Source: Cyrtodaria siliqua
Taxonomy: Eukaryota; Mollusca; Bivalvia; Adapedonta; Hiatellidae
Reading direction: 5' to 3'
NCBI GenBank assembly: GCA_037043455.1
Contig: JAWPHD010011189.1
Span: 22,216 to 86,215, forward strand
DNA length: 64,000 nucleotides
This document shows, piece after piece, positions 44,701 to 60,400 of this stretch (the stretch's first letter is position 1; every line of letters starts with the position of its first letter). The notes under the pieces are model-generated. The model worked only from the letters and a program-made list of their open reading frames with translations, was not told the origin of the DNA and did no database searches. Made by a program: the position numbers and the translations under genes.

Positions 44701-47700
44701 CTTACATATACTATGAGAACATTTATACAGTTATATAGTATATCGTTATTGTGTTATCGGTATAATTACATATACTATGAGAACGTTTATACAGTTATAT
44801 AGTATATCGTTATTGTTGTATCGGTATAATAACATACACTATGAGAAGGTTTATACAGTTATATAGTATATCGTTATTGTTGTATCGGTATACTTACATA
44901 TACTATGAGAACGTTTATACAGTTATATGGTATATCGTTATTGTTGTATCGGTATAATTACATATACTATGAGAACGTTTATTCAGTTATATAGTATATC
45001 GTTATTGTTGTATCGGTATAATTACATATTCTATGAGAACGTGTATACAGTTATATAGTATATCGTTATTGTTGTATCTGTATACTTACATAAACTATGA
45101 GAACGTTTATACAGTTATACAGTATATCGTTATTGTGTTATCGGTATAATTACATATACTATGAGAACGTTTTTACAGTTATATAGTATATCGTTATTGT
45201 TGTATCTGTATACTTACATATACTATGAGAACGTTTATACAGTTATATAGTATATCGTTATTGTGTTATCGGTATACTTACATATACTATGAGAACGTTT
45301 ATACAGTTATACAGTATATCGTTATTGTTGTATCGGTATAATTACATACACTATGAGAACGTTTATACAGTTATAAAGTATATCGTTATTGTTGTATCGG
45401 TATACTTACATATACTATGATAACGTTTATACAGTTATATAGTATATCGTTATTGTTGTATCGGTATAATTACATATTCTATGAGAACGTGTATACAGTT
45501 ATATAGTACATCGTTATTGTTGTAATCGGTATACTTACATATACTATGAGAACGTTTATACAGTTATATAGTATATCGTTTATGAGAACGTTTATACAGT
45601 TATATAGTATATCGTTATTGTTCTATCGGTATAATTACATATGCTATGAGAACGTTTATACAGTTATATAGTATATCGTTATTGTTGTATCGGTATACTT
45701 ACATATACTATGAGAACGTTTATACAGTTATATAGTATATCGTTATTGTGTTATCGGTATAATTACATGTATAATTACATATACTATGAGAACGTTTATA
45801 CAGTTATATAATATATCGTTATTGTTGTATCGGTATAATTACATACACTATGAGAATTTTTATACAGTTATATAGTATATCGTTATTGTGTTATCGGTAT
45901 ACTTACATATACTATGAGAACGTTTATACAGTTATATAGTATATCGTTATTGTGTTATAGGTATAATAACATATACTATAAGAACGTTTATACAGTTATA
46001 TAGTTTAGCGTTATTGTTGTATCGGTATACTTACATATACTATGAGAAAGTATATACAGTTATATAGTATATCGTTATTGTTTTATCGGTATAATTACAT
46101 ATACTATGATAACGTTTATACAGTTATATAGTATATCGTTATTGTGTTATCGGTATAATTACATATACTATGAGAACGTTTATACAGTTATATAGTATAT
46201 CGTTATTGTTTTATCGGTATAATTACATATACTATGATAACGTTTATACAGTTATATAGTATATCGTTATTGTGTTATCGGTATACTTACATATACTATG
46301 AGAACGTTTATACAGTTATATAGTATATCGTTATTGTGTTATCGGTATAATTACATATACTATGAGAACGTTTATACAGTTATATAGTATATCGTTATTG
46401 TGTTATCGGTATACTGACATATACTATGAGAACGTTTATACAGCTTTATAGTATATCATTAATGTGTTATCGGTATAATTACATATACTATGAGAACGTT
46501 TATACAGTTATATAGTATATCGTTATTGTTTTATCGGTATAATTACATATACTATGATTACGTTTATACAGTTATATAGTATATCGTTATTGTTGTATCG
46601 GTATACTTACATATACTATGAGAACGTTTATACAGTTATATAGTATATCGTTATTGTTTTATCGGTATAATTACATATACTATGATAACGTTTATACAGT
46701 TATATAGTATATCGTTATTGTTGTATCGGTATACTTACATATACTATGAGAACGTTTATACAGTTATATAGTATATCGTTATTGTGTTATCGGTATAATT
46801 ACATATACTATGAGAACGTTTATACAGTTATATAGTATATCGTTATTGTTTTATCGGTAAACTTACATATACTATGAAAACGTTTATACAGTTATATAGT
46901 ATATCGTTATTGTTTTATCGGTATACTTACATATGCTATGAGAACGTTTATACAGTTATATAGTATATCGTTATTGTTGTATCGGTATACTTACATATAC
47001 TATGAGAACGTTTATACAGTTATATAGTATATCGTTATTGTGTTATCGGTATAATTACATATACTATGAGAACGTTTATACAGTTATATAATATATCGTT
47101 ATTGTTGTATCGGTATAATTACATACACTATGAGAACGTTTATACAGTTATATAGTATATCGTTATTGTGTTATCGGTATACTTACATATACTATGAGAA
47201 CGTTTATACAGTTATATAGTATATCGTTATTGTGTTATAGGTATAATAACATATACTATAAGAACGTTTATACAGTTATATAGTTTAGCGTTATTGTTGT
47301 ATCGGTATACTTACATATACTATGAGAAAGTATATACAGTTATATAGTATATCGTTATTGTTTTATCGGTATAATTACATATACTATGATAACGTTTATA
47401 CAGTTATATAGTATATCGTTATTGTGTTATCGGTATAATTACATATACTATGAGAACGTTTATACAGTTATATAGTATATCGTTATTGTTTTATCGGTAT
47501 AATTACATATACTATGATAACGTTTATACAGTTATAAAGTATATCGTTATTGTGTTATCGGTATACTTACATATACTATGAGAACGTTTATACAGTTATA
47601 TAGTATATCGTTATTGTGTTATCGGTATAATTACATATACTATGAGAACGTTTATACAGTTATATAGTATATCGTTATTGTGTTATCGGTATACTGACAT

Positions 47701-50700
47701 ATACTATGAGAACGTTTATACAGCTTTATAGTATATCATTAATGTGTTATCGGTATAATTACATATACTATGAGAACGTTTATACAGTTATATAGTATAT
47801 CGTTATTGTTTTATCGGTATAATTACATATACTATGATTACGTTTATACAGTTATATAGTATATCGTTATTGTTGTATCGGTATACTTACATATACTATG
47901 AGAACGTTTATACAGTTATATAGTATATCGTTATTGTTTTATCGGTATAATTACATATACTATGATAACGTTTATACAGTTATATAGTATATCGTTATTG
48001 TTGTATCGGTATACTTACATATACTATGAGAACGTTTATACAGTTATATAGTATATCGTTATTGTGTTATCGGTATAATTACATATACTATGAGAACGTT
48101 TATACAGTTATATAGTATATCGTTATTGTTTTATCGGTAAACTTACATATACTATGAAAACGTTTATACAGTTATATAGTATATCGTTATTGTTTTATCG
48201 GTATACTTACATATACTATGAGAACGTTTATACAGTTATATAGTATATCGTTATTGTTTTATCGGTATAATTACATATACTATGAGAACGTTTATACAGT
48301 TATATAGTATATCGTTATTGTTGTATTGGTATAATTGCATATACTATGAGAACGTTTATACACTTAAATAGTATATCGTTATTGTGTTATCGGTATACTT
48401 ACATATACTATGAGAACGTTTATACAGTTATATAGTATATCGTTTTTGTTTTATCGGTATACTTACATATACTATGAGAACGTTTATACAATTATATATC
48501 GTTATTGTTTTATCGGTATACTTACATATACTTTGAGAACGTTTATACAGTTATATAGTATATCATGATTGTTGTATCGGTATACTTACATATACTATGA
48601 GAACGTTTATACAGTTATATAGTATATCGTTATTGTTTTATCGGTATACTAACATATGCCATGAGAACGTTTATACAGTTATATAGTATATCGTTATTGT
48701 GTTATCGGTATAATTACATATACTATGAGAACGTTTATACAGTTATATAGTATATCGTTATTGTTGTATCAGTATACTTACATATACTATGAGAACGTTT
48801 ATACAGTTATATAGTATATCGTTATTGTTGTATCGGTATACTTACATATACTATGAGAACGTTTATACAGTTATTAAGTATATCGTTATTGTTGTATCGG
48901 TATACGTCCATATACTATGAGAGCGTTTATACAGTTATATAGTATATCGTTATTGTTTTATCGGTATAATTACATATACTATGAGAACGTTTATACAGTT
49001 ATTTAGTATATCGTTATTGTTGTATCGGTATAATAACATATACTATGAGAACGTTTATACAGTTATATAGTATATCGTTATTGTTGTATCGGTATACTTA
49101 CATATACTATGATAACGTTTATACCGTTATATAGTATACCGTTATTGTTGTATAGGTATAATTACATATTCTATGAGAACGTGTATACAGTTATATAGTA
49201 TATCGTTATTGTTGTATCGGTATACTTACATATACTATGAGAACGTTAATACAGTTATATAGTATATCGTTTATGAGAACGTTTATACAGTTATATAGTA
49301 TATCGTTATCGTTTTATCGGTATAATTACATATACTATGAGAACGTTTATACAGTTATATAGTAGATCGTTATTGTTGTATCGGTATACTTACATATACT
49401 ATGATAACGTTTATACAGTTATATAGTATATCGTTATTGTTTTATCGGTATACTTACATATACTATTAGAACGTTTATACAGTTATATAGTATATCGTTA
49501 TTGTTGTATCGGTATACTTACATATACTATAAGAACGTCTATACAGTTATACAGTATATCGTTATTGTTGTATCGGTATACTTACATATACTATGAGAAC
49601 GTTTATACAATTATATAGTATATCGTTATTGTTGTATCGGTATACTTACATATACTATGAGAACGTTTATACAGTTATATAGTATATCGTTATTGTTTTA
49701 TCGGTATACTTACATATACTATGATAACATTTATACAGTTATATAGTATATCGTTATTGTGTTATCGGTATAATTACATATACTATGAGAGCGTTTATAC
49801 AGTTATATAGTATATCGTTATTGTGGTATCGGTATAATTACATACACTATGAGAACGTTTATACAGTTATATAGTATATCGTTATTGTTGTATCAGTATA
49901 ATTACATATACTATGAGAACGTTTATACAGTTATATAGTATATCGTTATTGTTGTATCGGTATAATTACATATACTATGAGAACGTTTATTCAGTTATAT
50001 AGTATATCGTTATTGTTGTATCGTTATAATTACATATTCTATGAGAACGTGTATACAGTTATATAGTATATCGTTATAGTTGTATCTGTATACTTAAATA
50101 AACTATGAGAACGTTTATACAGTTATATAGTATATCGTTATTGTGTTATCGGTATGATAACATATACTATGAGAACGTTTATAAAGTTATATAGTATATC
50201 GTTATTGTTGTATCTGTATACTTACATATACTATGAGAACGTTTATACAGTTATATAGTATATCGTTATTGTGTTATCGGTATACTTACATATACTATGA
50301 GAACGTTTATACAGTTATACAGTATATCGTTATTGTTGTATCGGTATAATTACATATACTATGAGAACGTTTATACAGTTATATAGTATATCGTTATTGT
50401 TGTATCGGTATACTTACATATACTATAAGAACGTCTATACAGTTATATAGTATATCGTTATTGTTGTATCGGTATACTTACATATACTATGAGAACGTTT
50501 ATACAGTTATATAGTATATCGTTATTGTTGTATCGGTATACTTACATATACTATGAGAACGTTTATACAGTTATATAGTATATCGTTATTGTTTTATCGG
50601 TATACTTACATATACTATGAGAACATTTATACAGTTATATAGTATATCGTTATTGTGTTATCGGTATAATTACATATACTATGAGAGCGTTTATACAGTT

Positions 50701-53700
50701 ATATAGTATATCGTTATTGTTGTATCGGTATAATTACATACACTATGAGAACGTTTATACAGTTATATAGTATATCGTTATTGTTGTATCGGTATAATTA
50801 CATATACTATGAGAACGTTTATACAGTTATATAGTATATCGTTATTGTTGTATCGGTATAATTACATATACTATGAGAACGTTTATTCAGTTATATAGTA
50901 TATCGTTATTGTTGTATCGGTATAATTACATATTCTATGAGAACGTGTATACAGTTATATAGTATATCGTTATTGTTGTATCTGTATACTTACATAAACT
51001 ATGAGAACGTTTATACAGTTATATAGTATATCGTTATTGTGTTATCGGTATAATTACATATACTATGAGAACGTTTATAAAGTTATATAGTATATTGTTA
51101 TTGTTGTATCTGTATACTTACATATACTATGAGAACGTTTATACAGTTATATAGTATATCGTTATTGTGTTATCGGTATACTTACATATACTATGAGAAC
51201 GTTTATACAGTTATACAGTATATCGTTATTGTTGTATCGGTATAATTACATACACTATGAGAACGTTTATACAGTTATAAAGTATATCGTTATTGTTGTA
51301 TCGGTATACTTACATATACTATGATAACGTTTATACAGTTATATAGTATATCGTTATTGTTGTATCGGTATAATTACATATTCTATGAGAACGTGTATAC
51401 AGTTATATAGTATATCGTTATTGTTGTATCGGTATACTTACATATATTATGAGAACGTTTATACAGTTATATAGTATATTTTTTATGAGAACGTTTATAC
51501 AGTTATATAGTATATCGTTATTGTTGTATCGGTATAATTACATACACTATGAGAACGTTTATACAGTTATATAGTATATCGTTATTGTGTTATCGGTATT
51601 CTTACATATACTATGAGAACGTTTATACAGTTATATAGTATATCGTTATTGTGTTATCGGTATAATTACATATACTATGAGAACGTTTATACAGTTATAT
51701 AGTTTATCGTTATTGTTGTATCGGTATACTTACATATACTATGAGAACGTATATACAGTTATATAGTATATCGTTATTGTTTTATCGGTATAATTACATA
51801 TACTATGATAACGTTTATACAGTTATATAGTATATCGTTATTGTGTTATCGGTATACTTACATATACTATGAGAACGTTTATACAGTTATATAGTATATC
51901 GTTATTGTTTTATCGGTATAATTACATATACTATGATTACGTTTATACAGTTATATATTATATCGTTATTGTTGTATCGGTATACTTACATATACTATGA
52001 GAACGTTTATACAGTTATATAGTATATCGTTTATGTTTTATCGGTATAATTACATATACTATGGTAACGTTTATACAGTTTTATAGTATATCGTTATTGT
52101 TGTATCGGTATACTTACATATACTATGAGAACGTTTATACAGTTATATAGTATATCGTTATTGTGTTATCGGTATAATTACATATACTATGAGAACAGTT
52201 TATACAGTTATATAGTATATCGTTATTGTTTTATCGGTATACTTACATATACTATGAAAACGTTTATACAGTTATATAGTATATCGTTATTGTTTTATCG
52301 GTATACTTACATATACTATGAGAACGTTTATACAGTTATATAGTATATCGTTATTGTTTGATCGGTATAATTACATATACTATGAGAACGTTTATACAGT
52401 TATATAGTATATCGTTATTGTTGTATTGGTATAATTACATATACTATGAGAACGTTTATACAGTTAAATAGTATATCGTTATTGTGTTATCGGTATACTT
52501 ACATATACTATGAGAACGTTTATACAGTTATATAGTATATCGTTATTGTTTTATCGGTATACTTACATATACTATGAGAACGTTTATACAGTTATATATC
52601 GTTATTGTTTTATCGGTATACTTACATATACTTTGAGAACGTTTATACAGTTATATAGTATATCATTATTGTTGTATCGGTATACTTACATATACTATGA
52701 GAACGTTTATACAGTTATATAGTATATCGTTATTGTTTTATCTGTATACTTACATATGCCATGAGAACGTTTATACAGTTATATAGTATATCGTTATTGT
52801 GTTATCGGTATAATTACATATACTATGAGAACGTTTATACAGTTATATAGTATATCGTTATTGTTGTATCGGTATACTTACATATACTATGAGAACGTTT
52901 ATACAGTTATATAGTATATCGATATTGTTTTATCGGTATACTTACATATACCATGAGAACGTTTATACAGTTATATAGTATATCGTTATTGTGTTATGGT
53001 ATAATTACATATACTATGAGAACGTTTATACATTTATATAGTATATCGTTATTGTTGTATCGGTATACTTACATATACTATGAGAACGTTTATACAGTTA
53101 TTTAGTATATCGTTATTGTTGTATCGGTATACGTCCATATACTATGAGAGCGTTTATACAGTTATATAGTATATCGTTATTGTTTTATCGGTATAATTAC
53201 ATATACTATGAGAACGTTTATACAGTTATTTAGTATATCGTTATTGTTGTATCGGTATAATTACATATACTATGAGAACGTTTATACAGTTATATAGTAT
53301 ATCGTTATTGTTGTATCGGTATACTTACATATTACTATGATAACGTTTATACAGTTATATAGTATATCGTTATTGTTGTATCGGTATAACTTACAAATAC
53401 TATGAGAACGTTTATACAGTTATATAGTATATCGTTATTGTTGTATCGGATATATTTCCATATACTATGAGAACGTTTATACAGTTATATAGTATATCGT
53501 TATTGTTGTATCTGTATACTTGCATATACTATGAGAACGTTTATACAGTTATATAGTATATCGTTATTGTTTTATCGGTATACTTACATATACTATGAGA
53601 ACGTTTACACAGTTATATAGTATATCGTTATTGTGTTATCGGTATAATTACATATACTATGAGAACGTTTATACAGTTATATAGTATATCGTTATTGTTG

Positions 53701-56700
53701 TATCGGTATACTTACATATACTATGAGAACGTTTATACAGATATATAGTATATCGTTATTGTTGTATCGGTATAATTACATATACTATGAGAACGTTTAT
53801 ACAGTTATATAGTATATCGTTATTGTTGTATCGGTATAATTACATATTCTATGAGAACGTTTATACAGTTATATAGTATATCGTTATTGTTGTATCGGTA
53901 TAACTTACATATACTATGAGAACGTTTATACAGTTATATAGTATATCGTTATTGTTGTATCTGTATACTTACATAAACTATGAGAACGTTTATACAGTTA
54001 TATAGTATAACGTTATTGTTGTATCGGAATAATTTACATATACTATGAGAACGTTTATACAGTTATATAGTATATCGTTATTGTGTTATCGGTATAATTA
54101 CATATACTATGAGAACGTTTATACATTTATATAGTATATCGTTATTATTGTATCGGTATACTTACATATACTATGAGAACGTTTATACAGTTATATAGTA
54201 TATCGTTATTGTATTATCGGTATAACTTACATATACTATGAGAACGTTTATACAGTTATACAGTATATCGTTATTGTTGTATCGGTATAATTAACATACA
54301 CTATGAGAACGTTTATACAGTTATATCGTATATCGTGATTGTGTTATCGGTATAATTACATATACTATGAGAACGTTTTATACAGTTATATAGTATATCG
54401 TTATTGTTGTATCGGTATTATTACATACACTATGAAAAAGTTTATACAGTTATATAGTATATCGTTATTGTTGTATCGGTATAATTACATATACTATGAG
54501 AACGTTTATACAGTTATATAGTATATCGTTATTGTGTTATCGGTATAATTACATATACTATGAGAAACGTTTATACAGTTATATAGTATATCGTTATTGT
54601 TGTATCGGTATACTTACATATACTATGAGAACGTTTATACAGTTATATAGTATATCGATATTGTTTTATCGGTATACTTACATATGCCATGAGAACGTTT
54701 ATACAGTTATATAGTATATCGTTATTGTGTTATGGTATTTTTACATATACTATGAGAACGTTTATACAGGTATATAGTATATCGTTATTGTTGTATCGGT
54801 ATACGTCCATATACTATGAGAACGTTTATACAGTTATATCGTATATCGTGATTGTGTTATCGGTATAATTACATATACTATGAGAACGTTTAATACAGTT
54901 ATATAGTATATCGTTATTGTTCTATCGGTATTATTACATACACTATGAGAACGTTTATACAGTTATATAGTATATCGTTATTGTTGTATCGGTATAATTA
55001 CATATACTATGAGAACGTTTATACAGTTATATAGTATATCGTTATTGTGTTATCGGTATAATTACATATACTATGAGAACGTTTATACAGTTATATAGTA
55101 TATCGTTATTGTTGTATCGGTATACTTACATATACTATGAGAACGTTTATACAGTTACTATAGTATATCGTTATTGTTGTATCGATATATTTCCATATAC
55201 TATGAGAACGTTTATACAGTTATATAGTATATCGTTATTGTTGTATCTGTATACTTGCATATACTATGAGAACGTTTATACAGTTATATAGTATATCGTT
55301 ATTGTTTTATCGGTATAACTTACATATACTATGAGAACGTTTACACAGTTATATAGTATATCGTTATTGTGTTATCGGTATAATTACATATACTATGAGA
55401 ACGTTTATACAGTTATATAGTATATCGTTATTGTTGTATCGGTATACTTACATATACTATGAGAACGTTTATACATATATATAGTATATCGTTATTGTTG
55501 TATCGGTATAATTACATATACTATGAGAACGTTTATACAGTTATATAGTATATCGTTATTGTTGTATCGGTATAATTACATATTCTATGAGAACGTGTAT
55601 ACAGTATATATAGTATATCGTTATTGTTGTATCGGTATACTTACATATACTATGAGAACGTTTATACAGTTATATAGTATATCGTTATTGATGTATCTGT
55701 ATACTTACATAAACTATGAGAACGTTTATACAGTTATATAGTATAACGTTATTGTTGTATCGGAATAATTACATATACTATGAGAACGTTTATACAGTTA
55801 TATAGTATATCGTTATTGTGTTATCGGTATAATTACATATACTATGAGAAACGTTTATACAGTTATATAGTATATCGTTATTATTGTATCGGTATAACTT
55901 ACATATACTATGAGAACGTTTATACAGTTATATAGTATATCGTTATTGTGTTATCGGTATACTTACATATACTATGAGAACGTTTATACAGTTATATAGT
56001 ATATCGTTATTGTTGTATCGGTATAATTACATACTACTATGAGAACGTTTATACAGTTATATAGTATATCGTGAATTGTGTTATCGGTATAATTACATAT
56101 ACTATGAGAACGTTTATACAGTTATATAGTATATCGTTATTGTTGTATCGGTATTAATTACATACACTATGAGAACGTTTATACAGTTATATAGTATATC
56201 GTTATTGTTGTATCGGTATAATTACATATACTATGAGAACGTTTATACAGTTATATAGTATATCGTTATTGTGTTATCGGTATAATTACATATACTATGA
56301 GAACGTTTATACAGTTATATAGTATCGTTATTGTGTATCGGTATACTTACATATACTATGAGAACGTTTATACAGTTATATAGTATATCGTTATTGTTTG
56401 TATCGGTATAACTTACATAATCCTATGAGAACGTTTATACAGTTATATAGTATATCGTTATTGTGTTATCGGTATAATATTACATATACTATGAGAACGT
56501 TATATACAGTTATATAGTATATCGTTATTGTTGTATCGGTATACTTACATATACTATGAACGTTATACAGTTATATCGTATATCGTGATTGTGTATCGGT
56601 ATCTAATTACATATACTATGAGAACGTTTATACAGTTATAGTATATCGTTATTGTTGTATCGGTATTATTACATACACTATGAGAACGTTTATACAGTTA

Positions 56701-57420
56701 TATAGTATATCGTTATATGTTATCGGTATAATTACATATACTATGAGAACGTTTATACAGTTATATAGTATATCGTTATTGTTGTATCGGTATAATTACA
56801 TATACTATGAGAACGTTTATACAGTTATATAGTATATCGTTATTGTTGTATCGGTATAATCTACATATAACTATGAGAACGTTTATACAGTTATATAGTA
56901 TATCGATATTGTTTTATCGGTATACTTACATATCCTATGAGAACGTTTATACAGTTATATCGTATATCGTTATGTAGTTCGTATAATACATATACTATGA
57001 GACGTTTATACAGTATTAATTATAATCGTTAATGTTGTATCGTATAAACTATACTATGAGAACGTTATACCAGATATATAGTAACGTATAGTTATCGTTA
57101 ACATAAGTACTATATACTTAGTAAACGTTATACAGTTTATAGTATATCGTTATTGTTGTATCGATAATTACAATATACTATGAGAACGTTATACAGTTAT
57201 ATAGTATTTCGTTATTGTTGTATCGGAATAATCTAACTATACATAGATAACGTTTATACAGTTATATAGTATATCGTTATTCGATGTATCGGTTATAACT
57301 GTACACAACTTTAAACGTTATACAGTATATAAGTATACTGTTATGTTAGACTCGTATATCTACACTATACATATATATAACGAATTTATACGATATCAGT
57401 AACGATATCAGATAGAAATA
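38778..57420 (+). repeat. 64-bp satellite array, plus-strand arm
   Basis: Units read GTTTATACAGTTATATAGTA, TATCGTTATTGTTGTATCGG, TATACTTACATATACTATGA, GAAC (64 bp, about 27% GC). About 290 units lie in this arm. Common variants: TGTGTTATCGG or TGTTTTATCGG for TGTTGTATCGG, and ATAATTACAT for ATACTTACAT. Some units are shortened to about 35 bp (ATATCGTTTATGAGAACG). Blocks of 20 and 14 units are duplicated. Frames of 60-114 codons within it arise because three units span 192 bases, and they are not genes. Base errors of insertion and deletion type rise from about 53,300 onward. Confidence 0.97.
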
Positions 57421-60400
57421 TACATTAAACTCATAAAGTCTTGTATAGCGTCAGATAACGTATACAACTAACAATACTTAACTAAACTACTAATATCGAT
57501 TGATATCCGATACAATAACGTATACTATAAAACGTATAACGTTCATAGTATATGTAATTATACCGATACAACAATAACGATATACTATATAACTGTATAA
57601 ACGTATCATAGTATATGTAAGTATACCGATACAACATCACGATATCTAATCATAACTGTACTAAACGTTCTCATAGTATATGTAATTATACCGATACAAC
57701 AATACGAACATAATACTAACTTATAAATTTCTCATAGTATACTGTAATATACCGATAAAACAATAACGATATACTATATACTGTATAAACGTATCACATA
57801 GTATATGTACGTATACCGATACAACAATAACGATATATAATTATACTGTATAAACGTTCTCATAGTATATGTAATTATACCGATAACACAATAACGATAT
57901 ACTATATAACTGTATAAACGTTCTCATAGTAATAGTAAGTATACCGATACAACAATAACGATATACTAAATAACTGTATAAACGTTCTCATAGTATATGT
58001 AAGTATAACCGATACAACAATAACGATATACTATATAACTGTATAAACGTTCTCATAGTATATGTAATTATACCGATAACACAATAACGATATACTATAT
58101 AACTGTATAAACGTTCTCATAGTATATGTAATAATACCGATACAACAATAACGATATACTATATACTGTATAACGTCTCATAGTAATATGTAATATACCG
58201 ATACAACAATAACGATATACTATATAACTGTATAAACGTTCTCATAGTATATGTAATATACCGATAACAATCGATATACTATAACTGTATACGATCTCAT
58301 ACTATGACGATACCGATACAACAATAACGATATACTAAATACCTGTATAAACGTTCTCATAGTATAATGTAATAATACCATAACACCAATAACGATATAC
58401 TATATAACTGTATAAACGTTCTCATAGTATATGTAAGTATACCGATAACAACAATAACGATATACTATATAACTGTATAAACGTTCTCATAGTATATGTA
58501 AGTATACCGATAACAACAATAACGATATACTATATAACTGTATAAACGTTCTCATAGTATATGTAATTATACCGATAACAACAATAACGATATACTATAT
58601 AACTGTATAAACGTTCTCATAGTATATGTAATTATACCGATACAACAATAACGATATACTATATAACTGTATAAACGTTCTCATAGTAAGTAATAATACC
58701 GATACAACAATAACGATATACTATATAACTGTATAAACGTCTCATAGTATATGTAATATACCGATAACACAATACGATATACTATATAACTGTATAAACG
58801 TTCTCAAGTATATGTAATTATACCGATACAACAATAACGATATACTATATAACTGTATAAACGTTCTCATAGTATATGTAAGTATACCGATAACACAATA
58901 ACGATATACCTATATAACTGTATAAAACGTTCTCATAGTATATGTAAGTATACCGATACAAACATAACGATATACTATATAACTGTATAAACGTTCTCAT
59001 AGTATATGTAATTATACCGATAACAACAATAACGATATACTATATAACTGTATAAACGTTCTCATAGTATATGTAATTATACCGATACAACAATAACGTA
59101 TATACTATATAAACTGTATAAACGTTCTCATAGTTTATGTAAGTATACCGATACAACAATAACGATATACTATATAACTGTATAAACGTTCTCATAGTAT
59201 ATGTAAGTATACCGATACAACAATAACGATATACTATATAACTGTATACACGTTCTCATAGAATATGTAATTATACCGATACAACAATAACGATATACTA
59301 TATAACTGTATAAACGTTCTCATAGTATATGTAAATTATACCGATACAACAATAACGATATACTATATATACTGTATAAACGTTCTCATAGTATATGTAA
59401 GTATACCGATACAACAATAACGATATACTATATAACTGGTATAAACGTTCTCATAGTATATGTAATTATACCGATAACACAATAACGATATACTATATAA
59501 CTGTGTAAACGTTCTCATAGTATATGTAAGTATACCGATAAAACAATAACGATATACTATATAACTGTATAAACGTTCTCATAGTATATGCAAGTATACA
59601 CGATACAACAATAACGATATACTATATAACTGTATAAACGTTCTCATAGTATATGGAAATATATCGATACAACAATAACGATATACTATATAACTGTATA
59701 AACGTTCTCATAGTATATGTAAGTATAACCGATACAACAATAACGATATACTATATAACTGTATAAACGTTCTCATAGTATATGTAATTATACCGATACA
59801 CACAATAACGATATACTATATAACTGTATAAACGTTCTCATAGTATATGTAATTATACCGATACAACAATAACGATATACTATATAACTGTATAACGTTC
59901 TCATAGTGTATGTAATAATACCGATAGAACAATAACGATATACTATATAACTGTATAAACGTTCTCATAGTATATGTAATTATACCGATAACACAATCAC
60001 GATATACGATATAACTGTATAAACGTTCTCATAGTATATGGACGTATACCGATACAACAATAACGATATACTATATACCTGTATAAACGTTCTCATAGTA
60101 TATGTAAAAAATACCATAACACAATAACGATATACTATATAACTGTATAAACGTTCTCATAGGCATATGTAAGTATACCGATAAAACAATATCGATATAC
60201 TATATAACTGTATAAACGTTCTCATAGTATATGTAAGTATACCGATACAACAATAACGATATACTATATAACTGTATAAACGTTCTCATAGTATATGTAA
60301 TTATACCGATAACACAATAACGATATACTATATAACTGTATAAACGTTCTCATAGTATATGTAATTATACCGATACAACAATAACGATATACTATATAAC

